Positions 7,858 through 14,135 of a stretch of DNA of 14,135 bases are shown here, piece by piece. A model generated the notes under the pieces. It made no database searches. It saw nothing but the letters and a program-made list of their open reading frames with translations, and was not told the DNA's origin. The position numbers and the translations under genes are program-made. Each line of letters opens with the position of its first letter. The stretch's first letter is position 1. This DNA comes from Candidatus Stercoripulliclostridium pullicola (GTDB lineage: Bacteria; Bacillota; Clostridia; Christensenellales; DTU072): contig JADINF010000057.1 in NCBI GenBank assembly GCA_017694145.1, positions 1 through 14,135 of the forward strand, in the 5' to 3' direction.

Positions 7858-9187
7858 TGTCAACTATCTCCCCGTAAAGCGCGGAAGCTTTGTTCCCGGT
7901 AATTCTAATATCGACGAATTGACCGACAAGAGATCGGTCGCCCGCGAAATTGACGAGTCTTCCCGAATCGGTCCTGCCGCAAAGCATACCGGGTTTCGGA
8001 GCGTCCTCAACGAGTACTTCGTAAGTTTTTCCCGTGAATTCCCCGCTTAATTCTTCGGTTATCGCGTTCTGCACCGCGATAAGACGGGTAATACGATCTC
8101 TTTTGACGGCATACGGTATCTGATCGGGCATCGTTGCCGCGACGGTACCTCTGCGTGGAGAATAAACGAACGTAAACGCATTCTGATATCTTACCCGCTT
8201 CACGAGATCCACGGTATCGAGGAAATCCTCTTCCGTTTCTCCGGGGAATCCGACCATGATATCGGTGGTCAACCCGCATTCCGGCATATATTTACGTATC
8301 TTATCGATAAGTCCGAGATAAGCGGCGCGGTCGTACTTGCGGTTCATGGCTTTAAGAATCCTGTCGGAACCCGCCTGCACGGGAAGATGTATGTTTTTAC
8401 AGAAATTAGGCGTTTCGGCGATTATCGAGACGACTTCTTCGGAAAGATCTTTTGGGTGCGAAGTCATGAACCGCAGACGGAATTTGCCGGGGAGCGCCGC
8501 AATTCTTCTCAATAATTCCGCAAAACCCACGCCGTCGGAGCGGTCGCTACCGTAAGAATCGACGTTCTGTCCGAGTAAAGTTATCTCCTTGTAGCCTTCG
8601 GCAAGAAGGGAGCGGATTTCGTCGATTATCGCTTCGGGCTCGCGGCTCCTTTCTCTGCCGCGCACGTAAGGAACGATGCAATAGGTACAGAAATTGTTGC
8701 ACCCGTAGGTAATGTTGACCCAGGCATTGGGATATGAAGTCCGCGCTACGGGAACGCTCTCGTCTATGGGAGGATTGTCGTCGTAAGATATGGCGACGAC
8801 TTTCCCCCTGTGGCGCGCCCTGCGCTCTTTAAGTTCCGCTATCTTCGCGGGTAACTCGTAAAGGTTGGCGGTGCCGAGAACGATATCGATGAACGGGAAC
8901 TTAGCGGCGAGCGCCTCGGCGGCTCCTTTCTGCTGAGTCATGCAGCCCGCTATGACAACGATACGCGATTTGTCCTCGCGCTTGAGCGCTTTGAGTTCTC
9001 CGATGTTTCCGGATATTTTCTGTTCGGCGGTATCTCTGATACAACAGGTGTTGAAAACAATCACGTTCGCGTCGTCGCGCGTAGCGGCGGGAGAGTATCC
9101 CAAAGCTTCGAGCATGCCCGCTATCTTCTCGGATTCGTGCACGTTCATCTGACAGCCGAAAGTTTCTATATAATATTTGTTCTGCAT
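7850..9187 (-). CDS. miaB: tRNA-2-methylthio-N6-dimethylallyladenosine synthase MiaB
   Basis: MiaB is a radical SAM methylthiotransferase that converts i6A37 to ms2i6A37 in tRNA. The 445-residue product begins with the UPF0004 domain, whose three auxiliary-cluster cysteines are C12 (TFGCQMN), C48 (NTCC) and C82 (AGCMTQQ). The radical SAM CxxxCxxC motif is C163, C167, C170 (YGCNNFCTYC). A C-terminal TRAM domain for RNA binding spans roughly 375-442. ETFGCQMNVHE at the N-terminus and the length favour MiaB over the paralogues RimO and MtaB; miaA in the same cluster supports this. It is the first gene of the leftward unit. No Shine-Dalgarno sequence is visible before the ATG, and the predicted -10 lies only 9 bases away, so the mRNA may be nearly leaderless. 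Confidence 0.96.
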   Translation of the reverse strand: MQNKYYIETFGCQMNVHESEKIAGMLEALGYSPAATRDDANVIVFNTCCIRDTAEQKISGNIGELKALKREDKSRIVVIAGCMTQQKGAAEALAAKFPFIDIVLGTANLYELPAKIAELKERRARHRGKVVAISYDDNPPIDESVPVARTSYPNAWVNITYGCNNFCTYCIVPYVRGRERSREPEAIIDEIRSLLAEGYKEITLLGQNVDSYGSDRSDGVGFAELLRRIAALPGKFRLRFMTSHPKDLSEEVVSIIAETPNFCKNIHLPVQAGSDRILKAMNRKYDRAAYLGLIDKIRKYMPECGLTTDIMVGFPGETEEDFLDTVDLVKRVRYQNAFTFVYSPRRGTVAATMPDQIPYAVKRDRITRLIAVQNAITEELSGEFTGKTYEVLVEDAPKPGMLCGRTDSGRLVNFAGDRSLVGQFVDIRITGNKASALYGEIVDNG

Positions 9188-9196
9188 ATCTAATTA

Positions 9197-9225
9197 AGTA
9201 TATATCACGCGCGCGCAATGTGCAA
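9197..9225 (-). promoter_or_regulatory. Putative sigma-A-type promoter of miaB
   Basis: On the minus strand TTGCAC (9225-9220) is followed after 17 bases by TATACT (9202-9197), a five-of-six match to the -10 consensus, with a TG dinucleotide upstream that could act as an extended -10. The predicted start of transcription falls near 9190, about three bases before the miaB ATG. The 17-bp spacer contains an alternating CG run. The -35 match is weak (TTG only). Confidence 0.5.
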
Positions 9226-9262
9226 GCATATTTTCGATAATTGCCGCCATACTAAAGTGGAT

Positions 9263-11518
9263 ATGAAAGCGAAAAAAGTCATTAAAATAACCGCATTTGT
9301 ATTATTGATTACGCTGATTTTTATAATACTCGGCGGTATTTTAACGATATTTTTCCTAACAAAAGATACAAATCTTAAAAATAACGACTTAAATTCGGTT
9401 TGTGCGGATCTTCGTGTCGTAAATGCTAAAGGCGAAGAGATCGAGTATTACTCGAAGTATAAAGCCGAGGTCGCCTATCGGGACATTTCGCCGTATATAG
9501 TCAATGCTTTCGTGGCGCTCGAGGACAAACGGTTCTATAAACATCACGGTCTGGACTACAAGCGTATCGCCGGCGCTATCGTCAATAACATAAAAGCCGG
9601 ATATCTTAAGGAAGGCGGCTCGACGATAACGCAACAGCTTGCAAAAAACGCCATACTGACGAACGAAAAGTCTTTGGTGCGTAAACTTAAAGAAGCGAAA
9701 CTCGCCATACAGATCGAGAAGCATTATTCCAAAGAAGAGATCATGACGATGTATCTTAATACGATTTATTTCGGCCATTCGTTATACGGCGTGAAAGCGG
9801 CTTGCGCGAGGCTTTTCGACAAAACTCCCGCGGAAGTAACGCTGGCGGAAGCGGCGATGCTTGCGGGAATAGTGAAAAATCCTCTTAAAAATTCCCCTCT
9901 GAATTCCGTTGAAAACGCTACCGTGCGAAGAGATCTCGTACTGAAACTTATGTCGGAACAGGGATATATAGACGAAAGCGAGTACGAAAACGCGCTTAAA
10001 GCTACTTACGTAGCTCCTCCTCGGCAGAAGAAAGACACAGCGTCCGGATCTTACGCGGACGCCGCTATATACGAAGCCGCCGAGATCCTCGGAAAATCGG
10101 TAAAGGAAGTGATGACCGGCGGATATACGGTATCGACATACTGCGAGCCCGAAGCGCAAAACGTGCTCGTTCGCGTATATAATTCGGAAGCGCTCGACGT
10201 GGAAAACGCCGAAAAAATATTGCTTCTTGCAGATAACGTCAACGGCGGCGTGAGCGCATATATAAGCGGCGTAGGCGTTGCGCCCGCGGAATTCAGAAGG
10301 CAACCCGCTTCCACGATAAAGCCGATAATGGCTTACGCTCCCGCCTTCGATCTCGGAATATGCTCCCCTGCTTCCCCTATCGAAGATAAAATTTACGATT
10401 TCAACGGATATTCTCCTAAAAACTATCAGAATTCGTATCTCGGCTGGACTACGGTCAGGAAGGCGATATTGACTTCCAGTAACGCGTGCGCGCTTAAAAC
10501 CGTCGCCGATATCGGGCTCGAAAGAGCTTTCGGATACGCCGAAAAACTGGGGCTTAAGTTTGACGAAAACGACGGCGCGGCGAGCGTTCTGGGAGGCATG
10601 ACTTACGGCGTAACGCCTTTGGAGATAACGGAAGCCTATATGACGCTTGCCGCGGGCGGCATACACCGCGAGCTTAAATTCGTATCGGAAATCAAGGATA
10701 AAGAAGGTAAGATCGTATATATCCGTCCGAAATCCTCGGAGCGCGTCGTTTCTAAGGAAGCGGCGTATATCACGACGGATATTCTCAAAGATTGCGCGAC
10801 CGTCGGCACGGCGTCGAAACTCAAAACGCTCAATTATCCGATAGCCGCAAAAACGGGCACCAACGGCGACGATGACGGTAATTACGACGCGTGGAACATG
10901 TCGTATACCACGAAATACACTCTGTGCAGTTGGTACGGATCTACCGAAAGTAAACTGCCGACGTCGGTCACGGGCGGAAGTTATCCCACGCTTGCCGCGC
11001 GCACGGTATACGGTTATCTTGAAAAGCCCGCAGACTTTACCGAACCCGAAGGGATAATATATGCCGATATCGACTCATATTGCTCTGAGAATTCTCATAT
11101 TCTCAAACTTGCAAACGAGAATACCCCTTACGAATATCGCGAAAAGGCTATGTTTTCAGCAGACCACCTTCCCGAATCGTCCGATTATTTCGACAACGCC
11201 CTGCCCGAAGATTTCGAAGTCACTCTAGGCGACGGAGAAGTTATATTGTCGCTCAAGGCGTCGGATAAATTCGATTACTACCTTTTCGATCTGAACGGTA
11301 CGGAAATATTGAAAATAGCCGCGGGAAGCGGCTATACCGAAACGGCGGTGCCCGTTTACGGATTCGGAGTAGAAGGTTATTACGTGGAGGCGCGAACCAA
11401 GGACGGCGTGAGCGTTGCGGAAAGCGTGCCGCGCATAGTGTTAGTCACCGATCCCGATCCGTTTTTCGGGCTTTTCGGTCAAAACAAAGCGCCTTTTATA
11501 AAAGCCCCGGAGCAATGA
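9263..11518 (+). CDS. Class A penicillin-binding protein (bifunctional transglycosylase/transpeptidase)
   Basis: This enzyme polymerises lipid II and cross-links stem peptides on the outer face of the membrane. The 751-residue product has a short basic N-terminus, one membrane anchor at about residues 7-31, a GT51 transglycosylase domain with EDKRFYKHHG (catalytic-type E87) and GGSTITQQLAKN (from G118), then a transpeptidase domain with STIK (nucleophile S350, K353), SSN (405-407) and KTGT (530-533). A short beta-rich tail of about 110 residues follows, perhaps a fibronectin-like or PBP-associated domain. All active-site motifs are intact. I start at the ATG at 9263, where the basic-then-hydrophobic anchor begins. 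An ATG at 9218 adds 15 polar residues and has no ribosome binding site. It is divergent from miaB, and its 3' end overlaps thiI by 23 bp in opposite orientation. It is closest to the PBP1a group; I do not assign a symbol. Confidence 0.95.
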   Translation: MKAKKVIKITAFVLLITLIFIILGGILTIFFLTKDTNLKNNDLNSVCADLRVVNAKGEEIEYYSKYKAEVAYRDISPYIVNAFVALEDKRFYKHHGLDYKRIAGAIVNNIKAGYLKEGGSTITQQLAKNAILTNEKSLVRKLKEAKLAIQIEKHYSKEEIMTMYLNTIYFGHSLYGVKAACARLFDKTPAEVTLAEAAMLAGIVKNPLKNSPLNSVENATVRRDLVLKLMSEQGYIDESEYENALKATYVAPPRQKKDTASGSYADAAIYEAAEILGKSVKEVMTGGYTVSTYCEPEAQNVLVRVYNSEALDVENAEKILLLADNVNGGVSAYISGVGVAPAEFRRQPASTIKPIMAYAPAFDLGICSPASPIEDKIYDFNGYSPKNYQNSYLGWTTVRKAILTSSNACALKTVADIGLERAFGYAEKLGLKFDENDGAASVLGGMTYGVTPLEITEAYMTLAAGGIHRELKFVSEIKDKEGKIVYIRPKSSERVVSKEAAYITTDILKDCATVGTASKLKTLNYPIAAKTGTNGDDDGNYDAWNMSYTTKYTLCSWYGSTESKLPTSVTGGSYPTLAARTVYGYLEKPADFTEPEGIIYADIDSYCSENSHILKLANENTPYEYREKAMFSADHLPESSDYFDNALPEDFEVTLGDGEVILSLKASDKFDYYLFDLNGTEILKIAAGSGYTETAVPVYGFGVEGYYVEARTKDGVSVAESVPRIVLVTDPDPFFGLFGQNKAPFIKAPEQ

Positions 11519-12674
11519 TCTCCTCTGCGATTTCCGCCACGGCTTTTTCGATAAGAGTTTCGACGTCCAGGCGACTTTCGAATTCTTCGGCGTCCGAAAG
11601 CTTGGGTTTAATAACGGGATTTTTTGGCAGGAACACCGTGCAACAATCTTCGTAAGGACGGATACTTATCTCGAAAGTATCTATTTTGTTGGCGATATCT
11701 ATAATTTCGCTCTTATCGGAGCCTATCAGAGGTCTGTAGACGGGAAGAGTGACTACGGAATTGGTAACGATTATGCTCTGCATGGTCTGACTCGCGACCT
11801 GACCGAGGCTTTCGCCCGTGATGATCGCGCCGCAGTTGTTCGCGCGCGCAATACGTTCCGCTATCCTCATCATGAAACGACGCATTATCGTGATCATGAA
11901 TTCTTCGGGACACTTATCGTGGATGGCGTACTGTATTTCCGTAAAAGGCACTACGTAGAGTTTGATCTCGCCGCAGTATGCGGTAAGTTTCTTGGCAAGA
12001 TCCTTCACTTTCTGCAAAGCGAGCTCGCTCGTATACGGGAAGCTGTGGAAATGTATCGCATAGAGCCTTATGCCGCGCTTCGCCATGACATAACCCGCGA
12101 CAGGCGAATCGATACCGCCCGAAAGCAATAACATGCCGTTCCCGGAGCATCCCGTCGGCAGTCCCTGCGCTCCCATTATCTTTTCGTAGAACAAATATGA
12201 ATAGCCGTTCTCGCGAATGTCTACGAAAAGTTCAAAATCGTAATCGAAAAGATCAACTTTCAGCTTTCCGCCGCTCGCTTTGAGAAGCTTACCGCCTATC
12301 GTTGCCGCGAACTCCGTGCTGGTCATACCGAGCCTCTTATCGGCGCGTTTGACCGTAACGCGGAATTTACCGCTTTTGGGAGTTATCTCTGCCGCGACCC
12401 TGCCGAGTTCTTCGACGTCCGTGGGCACTTTGACCGTGGGACTTACGGAATGTATACCAAAAACTTTGGTAAGACGCGAAATTATTTCGTCTTTGTCTTC
12501 TTGAAGATATTTCTCGATATAATACCTGCCCTGTGAGCGCACAAAAGTGTATTTTAGCCCCCGGAGCGCGTCGTTAATGTTCTTGATAAGCAGGCTTTCG
12601 AAATATTTACGGTTGTCGCCTTTCAGAAAGATCTCTCCGAATCTTATGAGAATACAATTATATTCAACTGCCAT
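11496..12674 (-). CDS. thiI: tRNA 4-thiouridine synthase ThiI (sulfurtransferase)
   Basis: ThiI adenylates U8 of tRNA and replaces its oxygen with sulfur, giving s4U8; in some organisms it also serves thiamine thiazole synthesis. The 392-residue product has an N-terminal ferredoxin-like region with ILIRFGEIFLKGDNRKYFE, a THUMP domain to about residue 165, and an adenylating PP-loop domain with SGGIDSP (185-191). PYEDCCTVF places C344 and C345 at the position of the conserved catalytic-type cysteine. There is no C-terminal rhodanese domain, the short form usual in Gram-positive bacteria, where a dedicated cysteine desulfurase feeds sulfur directly. The ATG at 12674 overlaps the cysteine desulfurase stop by 11 bp and has AAGGAG (12685-12690) with 10-base spacing. 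An upstream start at 12734 would add 20 residues unlike the family. The 3' end runs into the oppositely oriented PBP gene. Confidence 0.96.
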   Translation of the reverse strand: MAVEYNCILIRFGEIFLKGDNRKYFESLLIKNINDALRGLKYTFVRSQGRYYIEKYLQEDKDEIISRLTKVFGIHSVSPTVKVPTDVEELGRVAAEITPKSGKFRVTVKRADKRLGMTSTEFAATIGGKLLKASGGKLKVDLFDYDFELFVDIRENGYSYLFYEKIMGAQGLPTGCSGNGMLLLSGGIDSPVAGYVMAKRGIRLYAIHFHSFPYTSELALQKVKDLAKKLTAYCGEIKLYVVPFTEIQYAIHDKCPEEFMITIMRRFMMRIAERIARANNCGAIITGESLGQVASQTMQSIIVTNSVVTLPVYRPLIGSDKSEIIDIANKIDTFEISIRPYEDCCTVFLPKNPVIKPKLSDAEEFESRLDVETLIEKAVAEIAEEIIAPGLL

Positions 12675-13791
12675 ATTTCGATAGCTCCTTATACGTTTTG
12701 ATATATTTTTCCGCGAATTCTGCGGCTTCGTCAAGAGTATTGTCTTTGAAGAAGCTGAGCCTCACGATGCCGTCGCGGTATTTGCCTTTTAATCCGAGCG
12801 CGTCGGGTATACGTTCGGAAGCTTTGTTGGAAGAACATGCGCTACCGGTTCCTACCAATATGCCTTCGCGTTCAAGAGCGTGCTGCATGACCTCACCGCG
12901 CACCTTGCGCGAAGTAAAAGTAAGGATATACGGCGAACCGTTTTCAGGCGATAATATTTCTATTTCCTCGATCTCCGCGAGAACTCTCGCAATATACGCG
13001 CGGATCTCGCCTACCGCGGCGCGCGTGTCGTCAAGATCGGCGTAACGCTCCGTGACCGCTTCCGCGAATGCGGCTATTCCCGCAGTATTCTCGGTGGATG
13101 AACGCAGACCGCCCTCCTGTCCCCCGCCGTAAACGATGGGAGATACGCCGACTTTTGAGCGGATATAAAGAGCGCCTATACCTTTCGGCGCGCCCAGTTT
13201 GTGCGCGCTCATAGAGTAAAGGTCTATCGGAGCGGAACGCAGATTCAATTTCATTTTACCGAAAGCCTGTACGCCGTCGCTGTGGAAAAGCGCGTTCGGC
13301 GCGACCTTCTTGACTATTCCGGCAAGCGCAGCGACGTCGTTCACGGCGCCCGTTTCGTTGTTGACGTGCATTACCGACGCGAGAGTAACCTCGGGCGTCA
13401 CGAGCTCTGCGAAACGCTCCGGATCCACGCTTCCGTCGCTTCTGACGGGAGCGAACACCACGTCGAATCCGCGCTGTTTAAGCTCCGTAGCGGAAGCGTA
13501 CACCGCGGCGTGTTCAGCGCCGCCTATGATGATCCTGCCGTTTTTATGCTTTTTTGTGCCGAAAAGCGCTATATTGTCGCTCTCGGTACCCCCGCCCGTA
13601 AAAATCACTTTTCCGTCGCCGCGTAACTTATCCAGTATAATAGCGCGCGCCCTGTCGAGATCGCGTTTGGCTTCTATTCCTTCGTGATACAGGGAAGAAG
13701 GATTGTAGAACTTCTCGCGAAGGTATTCGCTTACCTTTTTTACGGTTGTTTCCGACGCTCTCGTCGTTGCCGCGTTGTCAAAATATATCAT
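12664..13791 (-). CDS. Cysteine desulfurase (NifS/IscS family)
   Basis: This PLP enzyme turns cysteine into alanine and a protein-bound persulfide. The 375-residue product begins with the signature MIYFDNAATT, continues with NPSSLYHEG and TGGGTESDN, and has VDP-type cofactor contacts in HSDGVQAFGK. The Schiff-base lysine is K198 in SAHKLGAPKG, and the persulfide cysteine is C319 in GSACSS, in a type I active-site loop. Length is typical. The ATG at 13791 forms an ATGA overlap with the mutS2 stop, with AAGG 8 bases upstream. Since thiI follows with an 11 bp overlap, the likely role is a dedicated sulfur donor for s4U8, as with the Bacillus NifZ-ThiI pair. No iscU-like scaffold gene is nearby, so a general iron-sulfur assembly role is less likely, though not excluded. 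Confidence 0.93.
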   Translation of the reverse strand: MIYFDNAATTRASETTVKKVSEYLREKFYNPSSLYHEGIEAKRDLDRARAIILDKLRGDGKVIFTGGGTESDNIALFGTKKHKNGRIIIGGAEHAAVYASATELKQRGFDVVFAPVRSDGSVDPERFAELVTPEVTLASVMHVNNETGAVNDVAALAGIVKKVAPNALFHSDGVQAFGKMKLNLRSAPIDLYSMSAHKLGAPKGIGALYIRSKVGVSPIVYGGGQEGGLRSSTENTAGIAAFAEAVTERYADLDDTRAAVGEIRAYIARVLAEIEEIEILSPENGSPYILTFTSRKVRGEVMQHALEREGILVGTGSACSSNKASERIPDALGLKGKYRDGIVRLSFFKDNTLDEAAEFAEKYIKTYKELSKYGS

Positions 13792-14135
13792 TTCGTAAAC
13801 CTTACCATCGTCACTCCGCGTTCGCCCTCTCCGTACTTACCGTCGCGGAAAGATACTACGGCGGGATGGTTTTTAAGTAATTTTTGCACCGTTTCTCTTA
13901 ATTTTCCCGTTCCGTATCCGTGTATTATACGCACTTCGTTCACCCCTGCGAGCACCGCTTTATCGAGATACGCCATGAGCGCGTGCTCCGCTTCCGCGGA
14001 AGTTAGTCCCAAAAGATTTAGTTCGGGGCTGAATGCCTCCGTTCTCAACGCGCGCGGTGCGTGAGAGATCTCCTGCTTGATCTCTTTTTTACGCCCTTTC
14101 AGCTTTACGAGATCGTCGAGCTTGAAATTAGAGGT
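13788..14135 (-). CDS. mutS2: MutS2, C-terminal fragment with Smr domain (cut by window edge)
   Basis: The frame is open to the right edge of the window, so only the last 115 residues are seen. They comprise a lysine-rich stretch (LKGRKKEIKQE), typical of the region just before the Smr domain, then a Smr domain from about 'LNLLGLTSAEAEHAL' through HGYGTGKLR and a basic C-terminus. MutS2 is a MutS-like ATPase linked to recombination suppression and, in Bacillus, to collided ribosomes; its Smr domain is the nuclease-related part. The expected LDLxG opening of the Smr domain reads LNLLG here, with Asn in place of Asp. Internal TTG codons give no reason to start the gene inside the window. It ends in an ATGA overlap with the cysteine desulfurase. 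An unrelated Smr-domain protein cannot be fully excluded without the upstream sequence, but the size of the tail and the neighbours favour MutS2. Confidence 0.88.
   Translation of the reverse strand, partial: TSNFKLDDLVKLKGRKKEIKQEISHAPRALRTEAFSPELNLLGLTSAEAEHALMAYLDKAVLAGVNEVRIIHGYGTGKLRETVQKLLKNHPAVVSFRDGKYGEGERGVTMVRFTK

Noticed and set aside
9203..9219. Alternating CG run upstream of miaB as a possible Z-DNA or regulatory element
   Set aside because: It is only about ten bases of alternation and coincides with the spacer of the predicted promoter; length is too small to argue a special structure.
9782..10666. Long minus-strand frame opposite the PBP gene
   Set aside because: It lies entirely antisense to an intact PBP with all catalytic motifs; its translation is Arg/Tyr/Phe-rich and resembles no protein family.
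12675..12734. 20-residue N-terminal extension of ThiI
   Set aside because: The ATG at 12674 has AAGGAG upstream and produces the expected ThiI N-terminus; the extension is unlike the family.

Overview
The window is a compact bacterial chromosomal segment of about 50% G+C (by eye), with strong AGGAG/AAGGAG-type ribosome binding sites and densely packed genes. The gene content suggests a Clostridia-like Bacillota: MutS and MutL adjacent with a metal-dependent endonuclease-type MutL and no MutH seen, a ThiI without a rhodanese domain next to a cysteine desulfurase, a MutS2 with a C-terminal Smr domain, and a PLP enzyme of the 'aluminium resistance / methionine gamma-lyase' family. An uncultured gut-type lineage is my guess; no marker in the window fixes the taxon.

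Layout, left to right. Positions 1-1070 carry no credible gene. They are AT-richer and hold an imperfect direct repeat (43-100 and 290-346), small hairpins, and at the right end an intrinsic terminator (983-1003) for the leftward operon. From 9187 down to 1071 runs a leftward cluster: miaB, mutS, mutL, miaA and a PLP-dependent lyase-like gene. Spacings are tiny (8 bp overlap, 20 bp gap, 4 bp ATGA overlap, 76 bp from the miaA stop region to the next start is in fact only a 30 bp gap). A promoter-like sequence sits just upstream of miaB. From 9263 to 11518 a class A penicillin-binding protein is encoded rightward, divergent from miaB and overlapping the 3' end of thiI by 23 bp. From 14135 down to 11496 runs a second leftward cluster: the 3' end of mutS2, a cysteine desulfurase and thiI, again with overlapping start and stop codons.

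Functionally the window combines two themes. One is DNA mismatch and recombination or ribosome surveillance: MutS, MutL and MutS2. The other is tRNA thio- and prenyl-modification: MiaA plus MiaB make ms2i6A37, and the cysteine desulfurase plus ThiI supply sulfur for s4U8 and possibly thiamine. The class A PBP does peptidoglycan synthesis and is unrelated to both.

I see no mobile element, CRISPR array, rRNA or tRNA, and no convincing previously undescribed system. The points most worth a second look are the repeated element in the gene-free end, the near-leaderless miaB start, the convergent PBP/thiI overlap, and substitutions in signature motifs of MutL and MutS2.
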